Shown in pieces: positions 13,701-23,820 of a DNA stretch of 64,000 bases. The position numbers and the translations under genes are program-made. The stretch's first letter is position 1, and every line of letters begins with the position of its first letter. Location of the stretch: the NCBI GenBank assembly GCA_003117195.1, contig BDSI01000008.1, forward strand, positions 1,641,570-1,705,569, read 5' to 3'. This DNA comes from Eudorina sp. 2006-703-Eu-15. Taxonomy: Eukaryota > Chlorophyta > Chlorophyceae > Chlamydomonadales > Volvocaceae. Under the pieces are notes generated by a model. The model worked only from the letters and a program-made list of their open reading frames with translations, had not been told where the DNA came from and searched no databases.

Positions 13701-16700
13701 GGTACCGACGGCCGCGGGGACCTCGGCGGGTCACGCCGCGTCCGCGCAGCGGTACGGGGCCCCGACGAGCGCGGCCGCCGCCGCCGCCGATATCGCTGAG
13801 CTGTCCGGGGATGTGCTGCTGGGCATCTCTGGCCTGACCGGGGCGGTCGGGGGCGACGGCAGCGGCAGCGAAGACGGCGGCAGCGCTGGTGGCAGCGGCG
13901 AGGGCGTCGGCGAGGGCGGCCCCGGCGGCAGCGCCTCCTTTGACGACGAGTCGGACCGCGGCGCCTGGCCCGGCTCATCACGCGCCCACCTGGAGGAGCG
14001 TCTGGCGAGCATCCTGGATCCGTTGCGCGCCGGAACCGGTTCGCAACCGTGGCAGCGTGCTGGGCGGGTCGGGCAGGCGGGCGGTCCTGCGAGCAGCAGC
14101 GACCCGGCGGGGGGCTCCGCTGCACAGACCAGCGGCCCCGGGCCGAGGCCATTCGCTCAGCGGACAGCGGGGGCAGCTCCGCTTGCCGCGGAAACGTCCG
14201 GCGGGTCAGCGGCATCGACGCCGCCGCTGGCCTCCGCCGCGGACTCGGACAGCGTCGCGAGCAGCAGCCGAGTTCCCACCGGGGTCGCGGCGCCGGGTGC
14301 CGCCGCCGCCGCCGCGCCCGGCGGGCCAGGTCACACCGCTGACGCAAACCCCCGTCACCCCGCCGGCATCCCGCCCGCCCCGGCGGGGGCGACCGCGCCT
14401 GGGCTGGGCGCCTGGGCTGCTGCCGGCAGGCCGCAGGGCCCGGCCACCCGGCCTGGCTCCTGGATCGACTCCGCCGACGATCGGACGGAGCCGTCCTCCC
14501 GGGGCCTGGAGGCCGACCGCTCCGCCTCCACCTCCGCAGAGTCGGTTTCCACCACGGGGATCCCCGTGCCGCCCTTCATGTACAGCCTGGACATCGAGGA
14601 GCTGCTCATGATGGGCGCGGCGGCGGCGGCGCACTCGGCGGGCGTGTCCGGCGCCGAGTCCGCGCGGTCCTCCGCCGCCGCCGCGGCGGCGGCAGCGCTG
14701 GCGGCGGCGGCCGCCGCCGCGGGTGTGCCGTTTGAGGAGGCGGCAGCGGCGGCCGCCGCTGCCGGCTCCTTCGACATTGAGATCGACCCTGTGACGGGGG
14801 AGGCGGGCGTGGTGTTCACGATGGAGGAGCCTCTGGAGTCGCTGTTTTTCAGCAGCGGCGGCTTTGGTGCCAGCGGCGGCGGCGTCAGCGGCGGCAGCAG
14901 GCGGGTGCCGCCCGTCGTGATCACCGAGATCCGCAGCAGTGAGGACGACTCCGTGCCTGCGTCGTCATCGACGTCGTCAGCGGCGGCGGCGCGGCGGCGG
15001 CGGCGGGGAGCCGACACCGCCACGTCATCCGCGTCGATGTCGACGTCGACGTCAACGTCGTCAACGCAGGTGGCGGCCGAGGGCGCGGCGGCGATCGGCC
15101 CGCCTACGGCGGGCGCGGCGGCGGGGAAAGGCGGCATGGGCGAGGGGCCGACTGATTCGATACCCGCAGGGACCGCAGCCGCGACAGAGGCGGATGACGC
15201 GGAGGGCGTCAGACGGCGCGAGGCGTACGGGCCGTACCTGCCCAGCGACCCATGGGTTACGTCCAGCTCTGACGTCGCCGGAGAACACCCACCGAGCGCG
15301 TTTCCGCGGGCACGGACCACGAACGCGAGCAGGAGCAGCCAGCCGCCCTCCCGCGCGGATAACACCGATCCGGATCCGGATCCGGAACCACGTCCCGGCG
15401 CTCCAGGCCCCTTATCCGCCGGCGCGCCGGCATCCAGTTCACACGCCGCTCGGACCGACCCGCGGGTCCAGTCCGACCCGAGCACGCACGCGGCGAAACC
15501 TGACGGCATGCGCAGCTTCACGCCGCCCGTGCAGCAGACCTTCGGGGAACCCGGGGCACGGGACCCCGAGCACCACCCGCCACGGGACGCCAGCAGTGCA
15601 GCGCCCGGCAAGGCGGCCGACGAGGCCGCCTCTGCGGCCGCCGCCCTCGCGCCCACCTACTCATCCGACACCATCTCCTACTCGCCCGGGGGTCTGGCCG
15701 GTGCTCGGGCCGCTCCCTCGGCATCATCGCCGGAGCGGCCGCCGGCGTCTCGGCCGGGGGCGGCGGCTGGGGCCGGACCGCCGATTTGCAGTGAGGCATC
15801 GGGGTCGGACGCGCCGAGCCCTCGCTCCGCCCACGGCGTCAGGCTGCCGCCCATCACCGGGTTCTCCAGCCGCCGCGACCCTTCCCAGAGGCAAGATCCG
15901 CCGTCGCCCCTGCAGCAGGCGCGGCCGCCGCCTCCCTGGGCGCAGCCGCCGGCGATGCCTCAACCTCTGCCGTCGCCGCCTGAATCACAGCCGCCGGCAG
16001 GTCTCCAGACTGAGCCGTCCGCGGGCGCATCGCCGTCCCTTCAACCGCCATTATCGTCGCTGCTGCCGCAAGGGCAGCAGCAGTCGACCGCCGCCGCGCG
16101 CGCCCCGATCCGTCGCTCCCTGTTCGTCGACCCGTCCATGGGCCCAGGCGGCGAACACGGCGGCGCGGTCGAGGTCCCGGTCCACGGCGACGTCGCGGGG
16201 GGGCCCAGGCGCACCCTCAGCCCGGAGGCGCCTCCTGCGGGGCCTGGTGCAGCCGCCGGCGCCCCCGGCACCTGGGATTTGCCGGGCACCACCACAGTGG
16301 TCGGCCCTCCAGCAGGGGACACGAGCGAGGTCGCGACCCGCGGGACGGCGTGGCAAGCCCCGGCTCCCGCTCCGGCTCCGTGGGCGCCGGGATTGAGTCC
16401 GCCGGATGGCCGCTGGCAGCGGGCGCAGGATGAGACCGGCATCAGCGTCAGCAGCATCAATGCGGCGGCGGCGCCGCCGCCGCCGCCTGGGACGCAGCAG
16501 CTCAGAGGGCCGCCGGGGGCGCACCCGGATGCGCAGGTGGCGCCGGCGACGGGTGCGCATGACGCCGCGGCCTCCTTGGGGATATCGGAAGTTCAGCGGC
16601 ATCCCGTGTGGCCGCCAGCCCAGCCGCTGCCGCGGACCGATAGCGGCGCGCCGCAGCAGGCGCATGCCGGTGCACAGCCCTCCGCAGCGCCGCCTCCTTC

Positions 16701-17733
16701 CCAGCAACAGCCAGCGCAGTACTCCTCCGTCCACCCAGTGCCGCAATCGCAGCAGCAGCGGTACCAGACCCCGCACGAAGCTGCGGTAGGTGGAGGCCAA
16801 CCGAAGTTGGTCGCTGAGGTCGCAGGTCCCGAGGGCCCGCCGCCACCGCCGCACCGGCACCAGCAGCAACCGCAGCCCCCGCACTCGGTTTCACCAGCAG
16901 TGCCGGGGACGCTCCCGTCGCAATCCTGGGGCGCGACCGCACAGGCCTCGGACTGGTCATCTGGGATAGCGGGCTGCAGGTCTCAGCCAGCGCCTCCGCA
17001 GCCCTGGTCGCAGCACCAGCCCTCAACATCGGTATCGGCAGCAGCCATGCACGGCGACCTGTCGGCCGCCTCTTCCCCCTACTACACACTGCCGGGTTCA
17101 CACACGGTCCCTCACCATCCAGGATGGGCGGCGGCAGCGCCGGCGCCGGTGGGCTCTGCGCGGCCGGTCGGGGCCGGCGCCGACGCCGACGCCGCTGCCG
17201 CAGTGGACGCGACGGCAGGCGCGGCCCCCTGGTCCATTCCGCCCAGCTCGGACGACGACGTGATTGTGGCGATGCTCAAACGCAAGATGGACGCGTGTAT
17301 GGACAAGCTCAGGTGGGTGATGGGTGACGCCGGTTGGGGGGTTAGTTTGGGGGCTGTCGATCTCAGCGCATGTGTTGTACGGATGTGTACGGACGCTAGA
17401 GCGCGGTTGCATGTTGCCCTCGGTGGAAAACCACGCGCCCGTATACAGGACGCAAAACACAGGACGGCTGACGAGCACGGTACGGTATGTTCAGTCAGAC
17501 AGGGCTTTTGTCCGGAGGGCGTCCATCAGCCTCCGTCGCCGCCTGCGTCCTGCCCTATCCGATCCGGCGCACGGGGGCATGCTCACGCAGACGTCAGGTA
17601 GCCAGCAACACAGAGGGTCGGTCACTTCATTTCGCGTTCACTACGGTAGATCATCCGGGTTAATCGTCTCTCGCATCCGTGCACCAGGTCTCTGGAGCGC
17701 AACCTGCGCAGCTGCCCTCCGGGGGCAAGGTGA
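4784..17733 (+). CDS. Giant low-complexity, intrinsically disordered protein (5' end unresolved)
   Basis: Nine exons join in consistent phase: 4784-6005, 6431-6511, 6727-6817, 7442-7696, 8105-8523, 8795-9388, 9755-12345, 12672-17312 and 17688-17733. They give about 3,312 residues. The first listed exon follows a good acceptor (TTTCCCCTTGCAG) and has no ATG at its start, so an upstream exon is missing. Most of the protein is Ala, Gly, Ser, Pro and Gln runs. It has a polyQ stretch in exon 1, acidic tracts in exons 5 and 7 (EEEEEEYAEE, EDEEEEEVEVV) and long poly-Ala runs in exon 8. Possible structured islands are LRRQKLE|ALKARRMRASL across junction 1, RVRMSEMIRRFREE in exon 5, RAMLRERDAIQQRIEAAL in exon 6 and a C-terminal coiled coil, KRKMDACMDKLRSLERNL. 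No family is recognised. The terminus could extend past 17733. Confidence 0.65.
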
Positions 17734-19235
17734 AGCGGCGGCACTGCGAGGAGTCCGACGAGGACACCGGTCGGCCACAGCATTGGGGGCCAGCACCGGC
17801 GGCGGCGGAGCCGCCGCGGCCATGGCTGCCGCAGCATGCAGGGCCCCCGGCAGCGGCAGTATGCCCACAGCCAGCCCGGGGAGCGGCAGAGCCGGCAAAG
17901 ATGCGGCGCGATCCTCGCGGGCTCGCGATAGCATAGGGGCTCAGGCCTCGGGGCCGGCGAGGTGGTACCTGTCCCAATGGGACAATCCCATCGAGATGAG
18001 GCTTTGCGGTAGCCGAGGCGGCGCTGCTTGTGTTTGGGGCAAGCGCCACGCGCTCCTGGCGTGACCAGGGCTGTTGGGATGGGTTTCGGGGTTGGGGGCC
18101 GGGCTGCAGGGGTTGCAGGGGACCTGTCGGGTAGTGGTGGTGACCGTGCTGGCCCGCGACGGGCAGCCGGACCTACCCGCCGTTCACCTGCGAGTGCAGG
18201 GCTCGCCACGCTGTGCGGGCTTCCCTGTAGAGGCCCTGGTGGCGAGCCTGCGCGTTTAGGTGTGCCGAGAATTCCAGATACTGGGCCAGATGCTCTTCGG
18301 GATTTTTTGCCGTGGATCGACGGGGTGTCGCGGTTAGGGGCATTGCAGTGGACAGCGGAACGGGGTTCCGGAGCCAGTCGGGCCGGTCAGCTGGTAGTAC
18401 GGTATGTAGCCCGGTCCGCGTGACGAAGTACTGTACATTCATGGCACGTCCATAAATTGAACATCCTAACGTCCATCGGGTCTGTGCGGAGAGTGATTGT
18501 GTCGGATAAGCCTAGGTGGGCGGCGGGTAAGCCTGGGTGGGCGGCCGCGGAAGGATTGCGACGCACCCTTGCTACCGCGGCAACGAGGGGGCCCAGGACC
18601 CCTTGGGCAGACGAGAGCTGCGGCCCATCGCTGCGTGCAAGAGAAACCTGAACAATTCTGACGGCTGGGTGATCAGCCAGGCCTCGACTTGATGTCCTGC
18701 GCGGCGCTGTTTCGTCTTTGCGATGCGATTGAAATGCTTGGCACCGCTGCGTCCTGTCCCCGGTTTCGGTGGGAGCCGTCTTGGTCGTGCAAGAGCACCG
18801 GTCTGGCCGCCTCCAGGGCGATGTTGCCACCGTTCAACTTCAGATGCTGTGGGAGCTTGGTAGGGTGCAGAAACCTTCATGGTGCACACGCAAACGTACC
18901 AGCAGTTTGAGAGACTACGCGCACGCAGCCGGCGGCCCTTTTTCAGCGAGCCGAGGTAACTTTGCCGTACATGCTGTCGTGTAGTCCGATGCTGATCGGT
19001 TTGGCATGCTAGCCAGTCGTTACGAGTAAAAGAATTCTGTTGTTTTACCATACCTGCCGGTCATAAAGGACGCATTGCAACCGTGCACAAATTGCTCTAT
19101 CTGTTAGGTTCGTTCCATGAGTTGTGCGATGTTCTTAAGCGGACGCATTCTAGTATACGAGTGTATTTTATGTTAACTACCAACTGTGTTAACTACAAGC
19201 TGTTACAAATCGTGGCGAGTTGCGCATTTTGTAAA
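17734..19235. other. Region after the giant gene, with coding-like blocks
   Basis: Coding-like composition continues to about 17970 but in shifted frames. A second block at 18110-18259 reads as an open frame ending in a stop (RVVVVTVLARDGQPDLP is part of it). From about 18430 to 19235 the sequence loses coding bias and becomes less GC-rich. That part probably holds the promoter and 5' UTR of the COG0523 gene. Confidence 0.4.
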
Positions 19236-22200
19236 ATGCTCGGAGATCTTGCACAGCTAAAAGACCGAGCTGCAGCAGCCTTTCATGATGGGAAGCTGCA
19301 GGAATGTATACTGCTTACGAAGCAGGCTATTCAAGCCCTTGAAGCAGCCTTGAAGCAGGACGGTGTCGGTGGAGCGCATCGCGACGTTGCACGGGAGCTG
19401 TCGCGCTGCCACAGCAACCTGGCAGCCGCACATCTCGAACTTGACGACTATGATCAGGCTGCTGAGGATGCACGGGCAGCCATCGATCTCGACCCGTCGT
19501 GGCACAGGCCGTACCTCCGTCTGTGCACGGCGTTGACCGCGCTGCGAGGGTCCGCGGACGCGGCAGCGGACGTGCTGCGGACCGGCCTCACCAGATGCCA
19601 GGACCCTGATCAACTGCGGGAACTTCAGAACGCGCTGTCCATGCTATGCACCATGCCGAGCACAGATGACCGCGTCAAAAAACGCCCGCGGCTGCCTGGC
19701 GACGGTTCCGGGCCGTCGCAACCACCGGCGCTTCTGACGGGTTCAGCAACACCATCCGCCACCTCCAACGCCGCACACGCCACGGTAACTGCTTCCTCGA
19801 CAACGGCTCCTGCAAAGAGGGGGGGCAACGGTCATCTGACGGATCAGGGCAGGGGCCGGGAGCCGCTGCACCCGGTTCTCCCAGTCACGGCGCTGTGCGG
19901 CTTCCTGGGCGCCGGCAAGACGACGCTGGTCCGCCACCTCCTCGCCCGCCTGGGTGCGGGGGCCGCCGCCCGGGTCGGCCTGCTGGTCAACGACCTGGCC
20001 GCCACCAACATTGACGCGCAGCTGCTGGCGCTGCCGCCCGCACAAGCTGCCGCCGCTGCTCCCGCCGCCGCCGCTGCCGCAGCAGCCGGTGCTGACGGTG
20101 GCGGTGCTGACGGAGGCGGCGGCGGCGGCGGCGCCCCACAGCTGCCCGGCGAGGTCCTGGAGCTCTCCAACGGCTGCGTGTGCTGCAACCTTCGAGGGGA
20201 GCTGCAGCAGCAGCTTCGGCGCCTGGCGGCGCGGGAGCCGCCCCTGGAGCAGCTGATAGTGGAGTGCACGGGCGTGGGCGAGCCTTCAGCGCTGGCGGCG
20301 GCCGTGCAGGCGCTGGCGAGGGAGGGAACGCGTGTGGAGCTGCGGCGCATGGTAACGGTGGTGGACGCCAGCACCTTCCTGGACTTGCTCGGACAGGGCG
20401 GGGCCACTGCCGGTGCGCCCGCCGAGGCCGAAGCGACGGCAGCGGCAGTCGCGGCAGCAGCAGCAGCAGCAGCAAGGGCAACGGGGCCGGCAGCAGCAGC
20501 AACAGCAGCAACAGCGGCGCACGGAGGTGAAGGTCGGAGGCGGCAGCCGCTGGCCCAGCTGTTGGTGCAGCAGGTGGAGTCCGCGGACATGGTGGTGCTC
20601 AACAAGTGCGACAGACTGCTGGAGGGGATGCGGCAGCAGCGACAGGGCGGACCGCACCCGCACCAGCCATCGCAGGCGGTGGAGCCGGCGGAGCCGGCGG
20701 AGCCGGCGCAGCGGACGCAGCCGGTGCAGCAGCAGCAGCAGCAGGGCGGAAGTACCTTCGCCGGAAAGGAAGGCGCGGACATAACAACCGCAGTGGCTCT
20801 GCCAGCGACAGAGGCCCAGGCCCAGGCCCTGGCCCTCCGAGAGCTGCGGCGTGTGAGGGCTGTCGTACGAGCCCTCAACCCGTCGGCGCACGTGCTGCAG
20901 AGCGTCCGCTGCGACGTGCCCGTGGCGGCAATCCTGGGGCCATTACCATTGCCGCCGCCAGGTGCGCCGAGACCGCCGGCCGGTGGCTTGCAGCCGTCGG
21001 CGGCCCTGCCGGAGGCTTCCGCGGCCCTGCCACTGCACAGGGTGGACGCGGATGCCGACGTGATACGCCAGGCGGCTCTGAGGCCTGCAGGAGCTGGGAG
21101 GCCGGTTGTCTCCTCGGATACCAGCGGTGGTGGCGGGGCCGTCAGTAATGGCAGCGGCGCGGAGGTTGGGGCGGAGGCGGGCCGGCTGGTGCCTGGCGCG
21201 GAGGCGCACGGCGTGGGTGCTGGAGGCCACGCCGACGGCAGAGCGAACGAAGAGGATGAGTACGGCATTGGTTCCTACGTGTTCCGGAGCCGGGTGCCGT
21301 TCCATCCGGGCCGGCTGTGGGCGCTGCTGCAGGCGATGGCGGAGGGGGACACGGCGCTGTGCTGTGGGCTGGCAGGGGGGCAGGAGGGGCTGCAGCAACC
21401 AGCGGCGGCGGCGGCGGCGGCGGAGGGCTGCCGCCTGGCGGAGCCCGGCGCTTGGGAGTCGGACGCAGCTGCCGCTACCACCTCGGAGCCGGCGGTGCTT
21501 CTTCCGTGCCCGCCGCCCCGCCTGCTGCTTCGCGCCAAGGGCTTCTTCTGGCTGGCGAGTCTGCCGCAGGTGGGTCGCGCCCGCTCGCGGCGCGATATGG
21601 CGAGACCCTCGCCAGGGGTCTCGGCGAGGCGCCGACGCCCCAGGGGGTTACCGCACCCTGCCATGCTGCTGATTCTGCCGCCGTACCCCACCCCCCACGC
21701 CACGTGATCCGCCGCGCCCCCCCCCCCCCCCGACGGCGCAGGCCATCTGGGAGCTGTCCCTGGCCGGGGGCCAGGTGGAGGTGGAAGCCGTGGGCAGGTG
21801 GCTGTGCACCATGGTGGATCCGGACCACTGGCCCGTGGGTCGGCGACAGGCGCCCGCGGCTTCGCGTCCCACGGGTCGCACCGACTCGACGCCCCTGGCT
21901 GGCCGCGGCGACGGCGGCAGCAGGGACGGCGAGGGCGGGGCGGGCAGCGAGTGTGATGAGGACGCCGAGGCGATGGACGACGGCGCCGACCACCACGACC
22001 TACGAGGTAGCGGGCGCGGTAGCGGTGGCGGCGCACGGGCCTCGGGCAGGTGGCATGTGCGGTGGGGCGACCGATGTAACGAGCTTGTGTTCATCGGGCA
22101 GGAGCTGGGAGGGGCTACCGCCGATGCCGGGCCGGGGCCGGTTCCTGGGCCGGAGGGGACCACAGCGCGTGATGGCGATTCCGATGGTGGTAGGGATGGG

Positions 22201-22374
22201 GGTGGTGCGGTCGGTGCTAACGTGGCGCAGCCGGCCGGGGGGGCGGGAGCGAGGGAGCGGCTGGCGGCGCTGCTGCAGTGGGCGCAGCTGACCCCGGCGG
22301 AGCTGGCCGCGGGCGAGGAGGTGTGGGAGGGCTGGGAGGATGCGGCCTGGCTGAGGATGCTGGAACGCTACTAG
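19236..22374 (+). CDS. COG0523/CobW-family GTPase with N-terminal TPR-like region
   Basis: The model has exons 19236-21569 and 21742-22374 (phase 0) and gives 988 residues. I chose the ATG at 19236 because the upstream frame has no coding character. Residues 1-103 look like paired TPR helices (SRCHSNLAAAHLELDDYDQA, AAIDLDPSWHRPYLRL). The G domain has the Walker A motif GFLGAGKTT at 222-230, the metal-binding GCxCC motif in NGCVCC at 312-317, ECTG at 343 where ECSG is common, and NKCD at 456. The CobW C-terminal domain starts with FRSRVPFHPGRLW, passes through RAKGFFWLAS at 766 and ends with WGDRCNELVFIGQ at about 885-898. COG0523 proteins are GTP-dependent metal chaperones or insertases, often for zinc. 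Poly-Ala and Gly-rich insertions enlarge the loops. The single intron has a C-homopolymer before its acceptor. Confidence 0.9.
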
Positions 22375-23820
22375 GCAGCGGCAGCTCAGCGGCCGGCGGC
22401 CCGAGGAAGGGGTGACGACGGGAGGGGGCCCTCCGTGCCCACGTGGAGTATGCGGCCGCTTGGAGTTTGTGCGATGTGCATCTTATGATGTTGTGAGTGT
22501 GGACGCTGGACGGGTCGGGCAGAGGAGAGCAGTGCAGTCATGGAAGCTATTGTGTAGGTGCTGCGATTCAACGGGGACGGGGGCACTCCCGCACGCCCGC
22601 TTGGACATTCATGTACTGCAGGCTTGCAGGCGGTATTTTTCAGAGTACGGTGTCGTATTGACCGGCAACGTTGGCAGCCTGCAGGTCCTCTGTTGCTCGG
22701 GAGGGCCCTTGCAGTTCGAGACGCGGTGCTTCACCGCTGAAGCTCCAGCGCCCTGAGGAGGAGGACCCGCACAGGTTCTCCCCACCACCCCGCAGTGGTC
22801 CGCAGTGGTCTGGAACGCTGCGCACCGCGCCCGCAGTCCAAATCGCCGCAGCAGCCTCGCCCGGCGCCATCTGGAAAGGACGGAGGTGTCATTGCCCTCC
22901 CCCAGATCAGTACTCGCAGCGCTCCATAGTATATCGATTTCCAGTGGAGAATCATTCGCCACCACCCTCCCTTGAGACTCAGCTGTCTATCCGGGGCAGT
23001 GTTGCTATCTTCCAAAACGGGGAAATAGAATTCCGCAGGTTTCCGGCCTGTCGCCAGTAGCCAAAAAACCTTTGGCAGGGCAGATTTTGGGGGGCTTCCT
23101 AGGTGCCAGGAAATAAAAAACTCCGAGGCAGGGTGGAAATATTTCTGCGTGTTTCGACAGCAGGGCCACTGTTACCACAGCGACGACAGGGATTCTAAGT
23201 CCATGGAGGCCCGAAGCGCGCTTTCCTTGCGTCGCGGATGCATATGGGAGGGTAACCAGGAGTTGGGGACATGGCATTCGAGTATGTTTTGGCGGTAGAC
23301 AGGTGTACGATGCAGGATTTTCCCTGCGCCTGCAGATTTTCAGGCCTTTTTGGTAGTCTGGAAAATAGTTGGCAGGGCAGATTTCCGGCTCTCCACAGCG
23401 TCAAATAAATGAAATCTCGCAGGTTTCTTGGGGGTCCGGGAAATAAAAAATTTCCGGCTTTTTTGCCCGTAAATATTCTTTTTATTTAAGATAGCAACAC
23501 TGATCCGGGGCCGCACATGCACAGACACCAGGCTGCATCACGAGGCGCGTCCTTCGCCCAACTTAGTTGACCGCGTTTCCACGTTGAATATCCTGGATGA
23601 CGAAGATCAGAAGATGCAGTCTCGCATGCAGACCAGGACCGGGCTGCCCTCATTGCGTGTGGCCCAAGCTGCCACGTCAGCCACAGTCGCCACCACTCCG
23701 AAACCATGCAGCTCTCTCTACTCCCGGACACACTCCTCTTCCAAAACAGTTAAGCTCCTGCTGCCCCCTCTTCAGATTAACAAAACCTTAACGATACGTG
23801 GTCTTCCGGATCACGTGGCT
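22375..23820. other. Convergent intergenic region
   Basis: This lies between the 3' ends of the COG0523 gene and the minus-strand plastid gene. It should contain both 3' UTRs. The part from about 23018 to 23490 is AT-rich and repetitive (listed separately). I find no convincing TGTAA polyadenylation signal for either gene and no exon. Confidence 0.5.
23018..23490. repeat. Diverged AT-rich repeat modules
   Basis: Several short words recur in permuted order. GGCAGGGCAGATTT occurs near 23078 and 23372. GCAGGTTTC occurs near 23034 and 23418. A module of the form GGAAATAAAAAA followed by TCCG occurs near 23110 and 23440. The base composition is unlike the flanking exons. It may be a decayed minisatellite or transposon remnant; no terminal inverted repeats or target-site duplication were found. 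Confidence 0.5.

Noticed and set aside
12684..15656. Long minus-strand open frames under the giant gene (for example 12684-13655 and 14355-15656)
   Set aside because: In very GC-rich exons the complementary strand rarely has stops. Splice-consistent codon bias belongs to the plus strand.
19844..21268. 474-residue minus-strand open frame across the COG0523 gene
   Set aside because: The plus strand carries the Walker A, GCxCC and NKxD motifs, so the antisense frame is a shadow.
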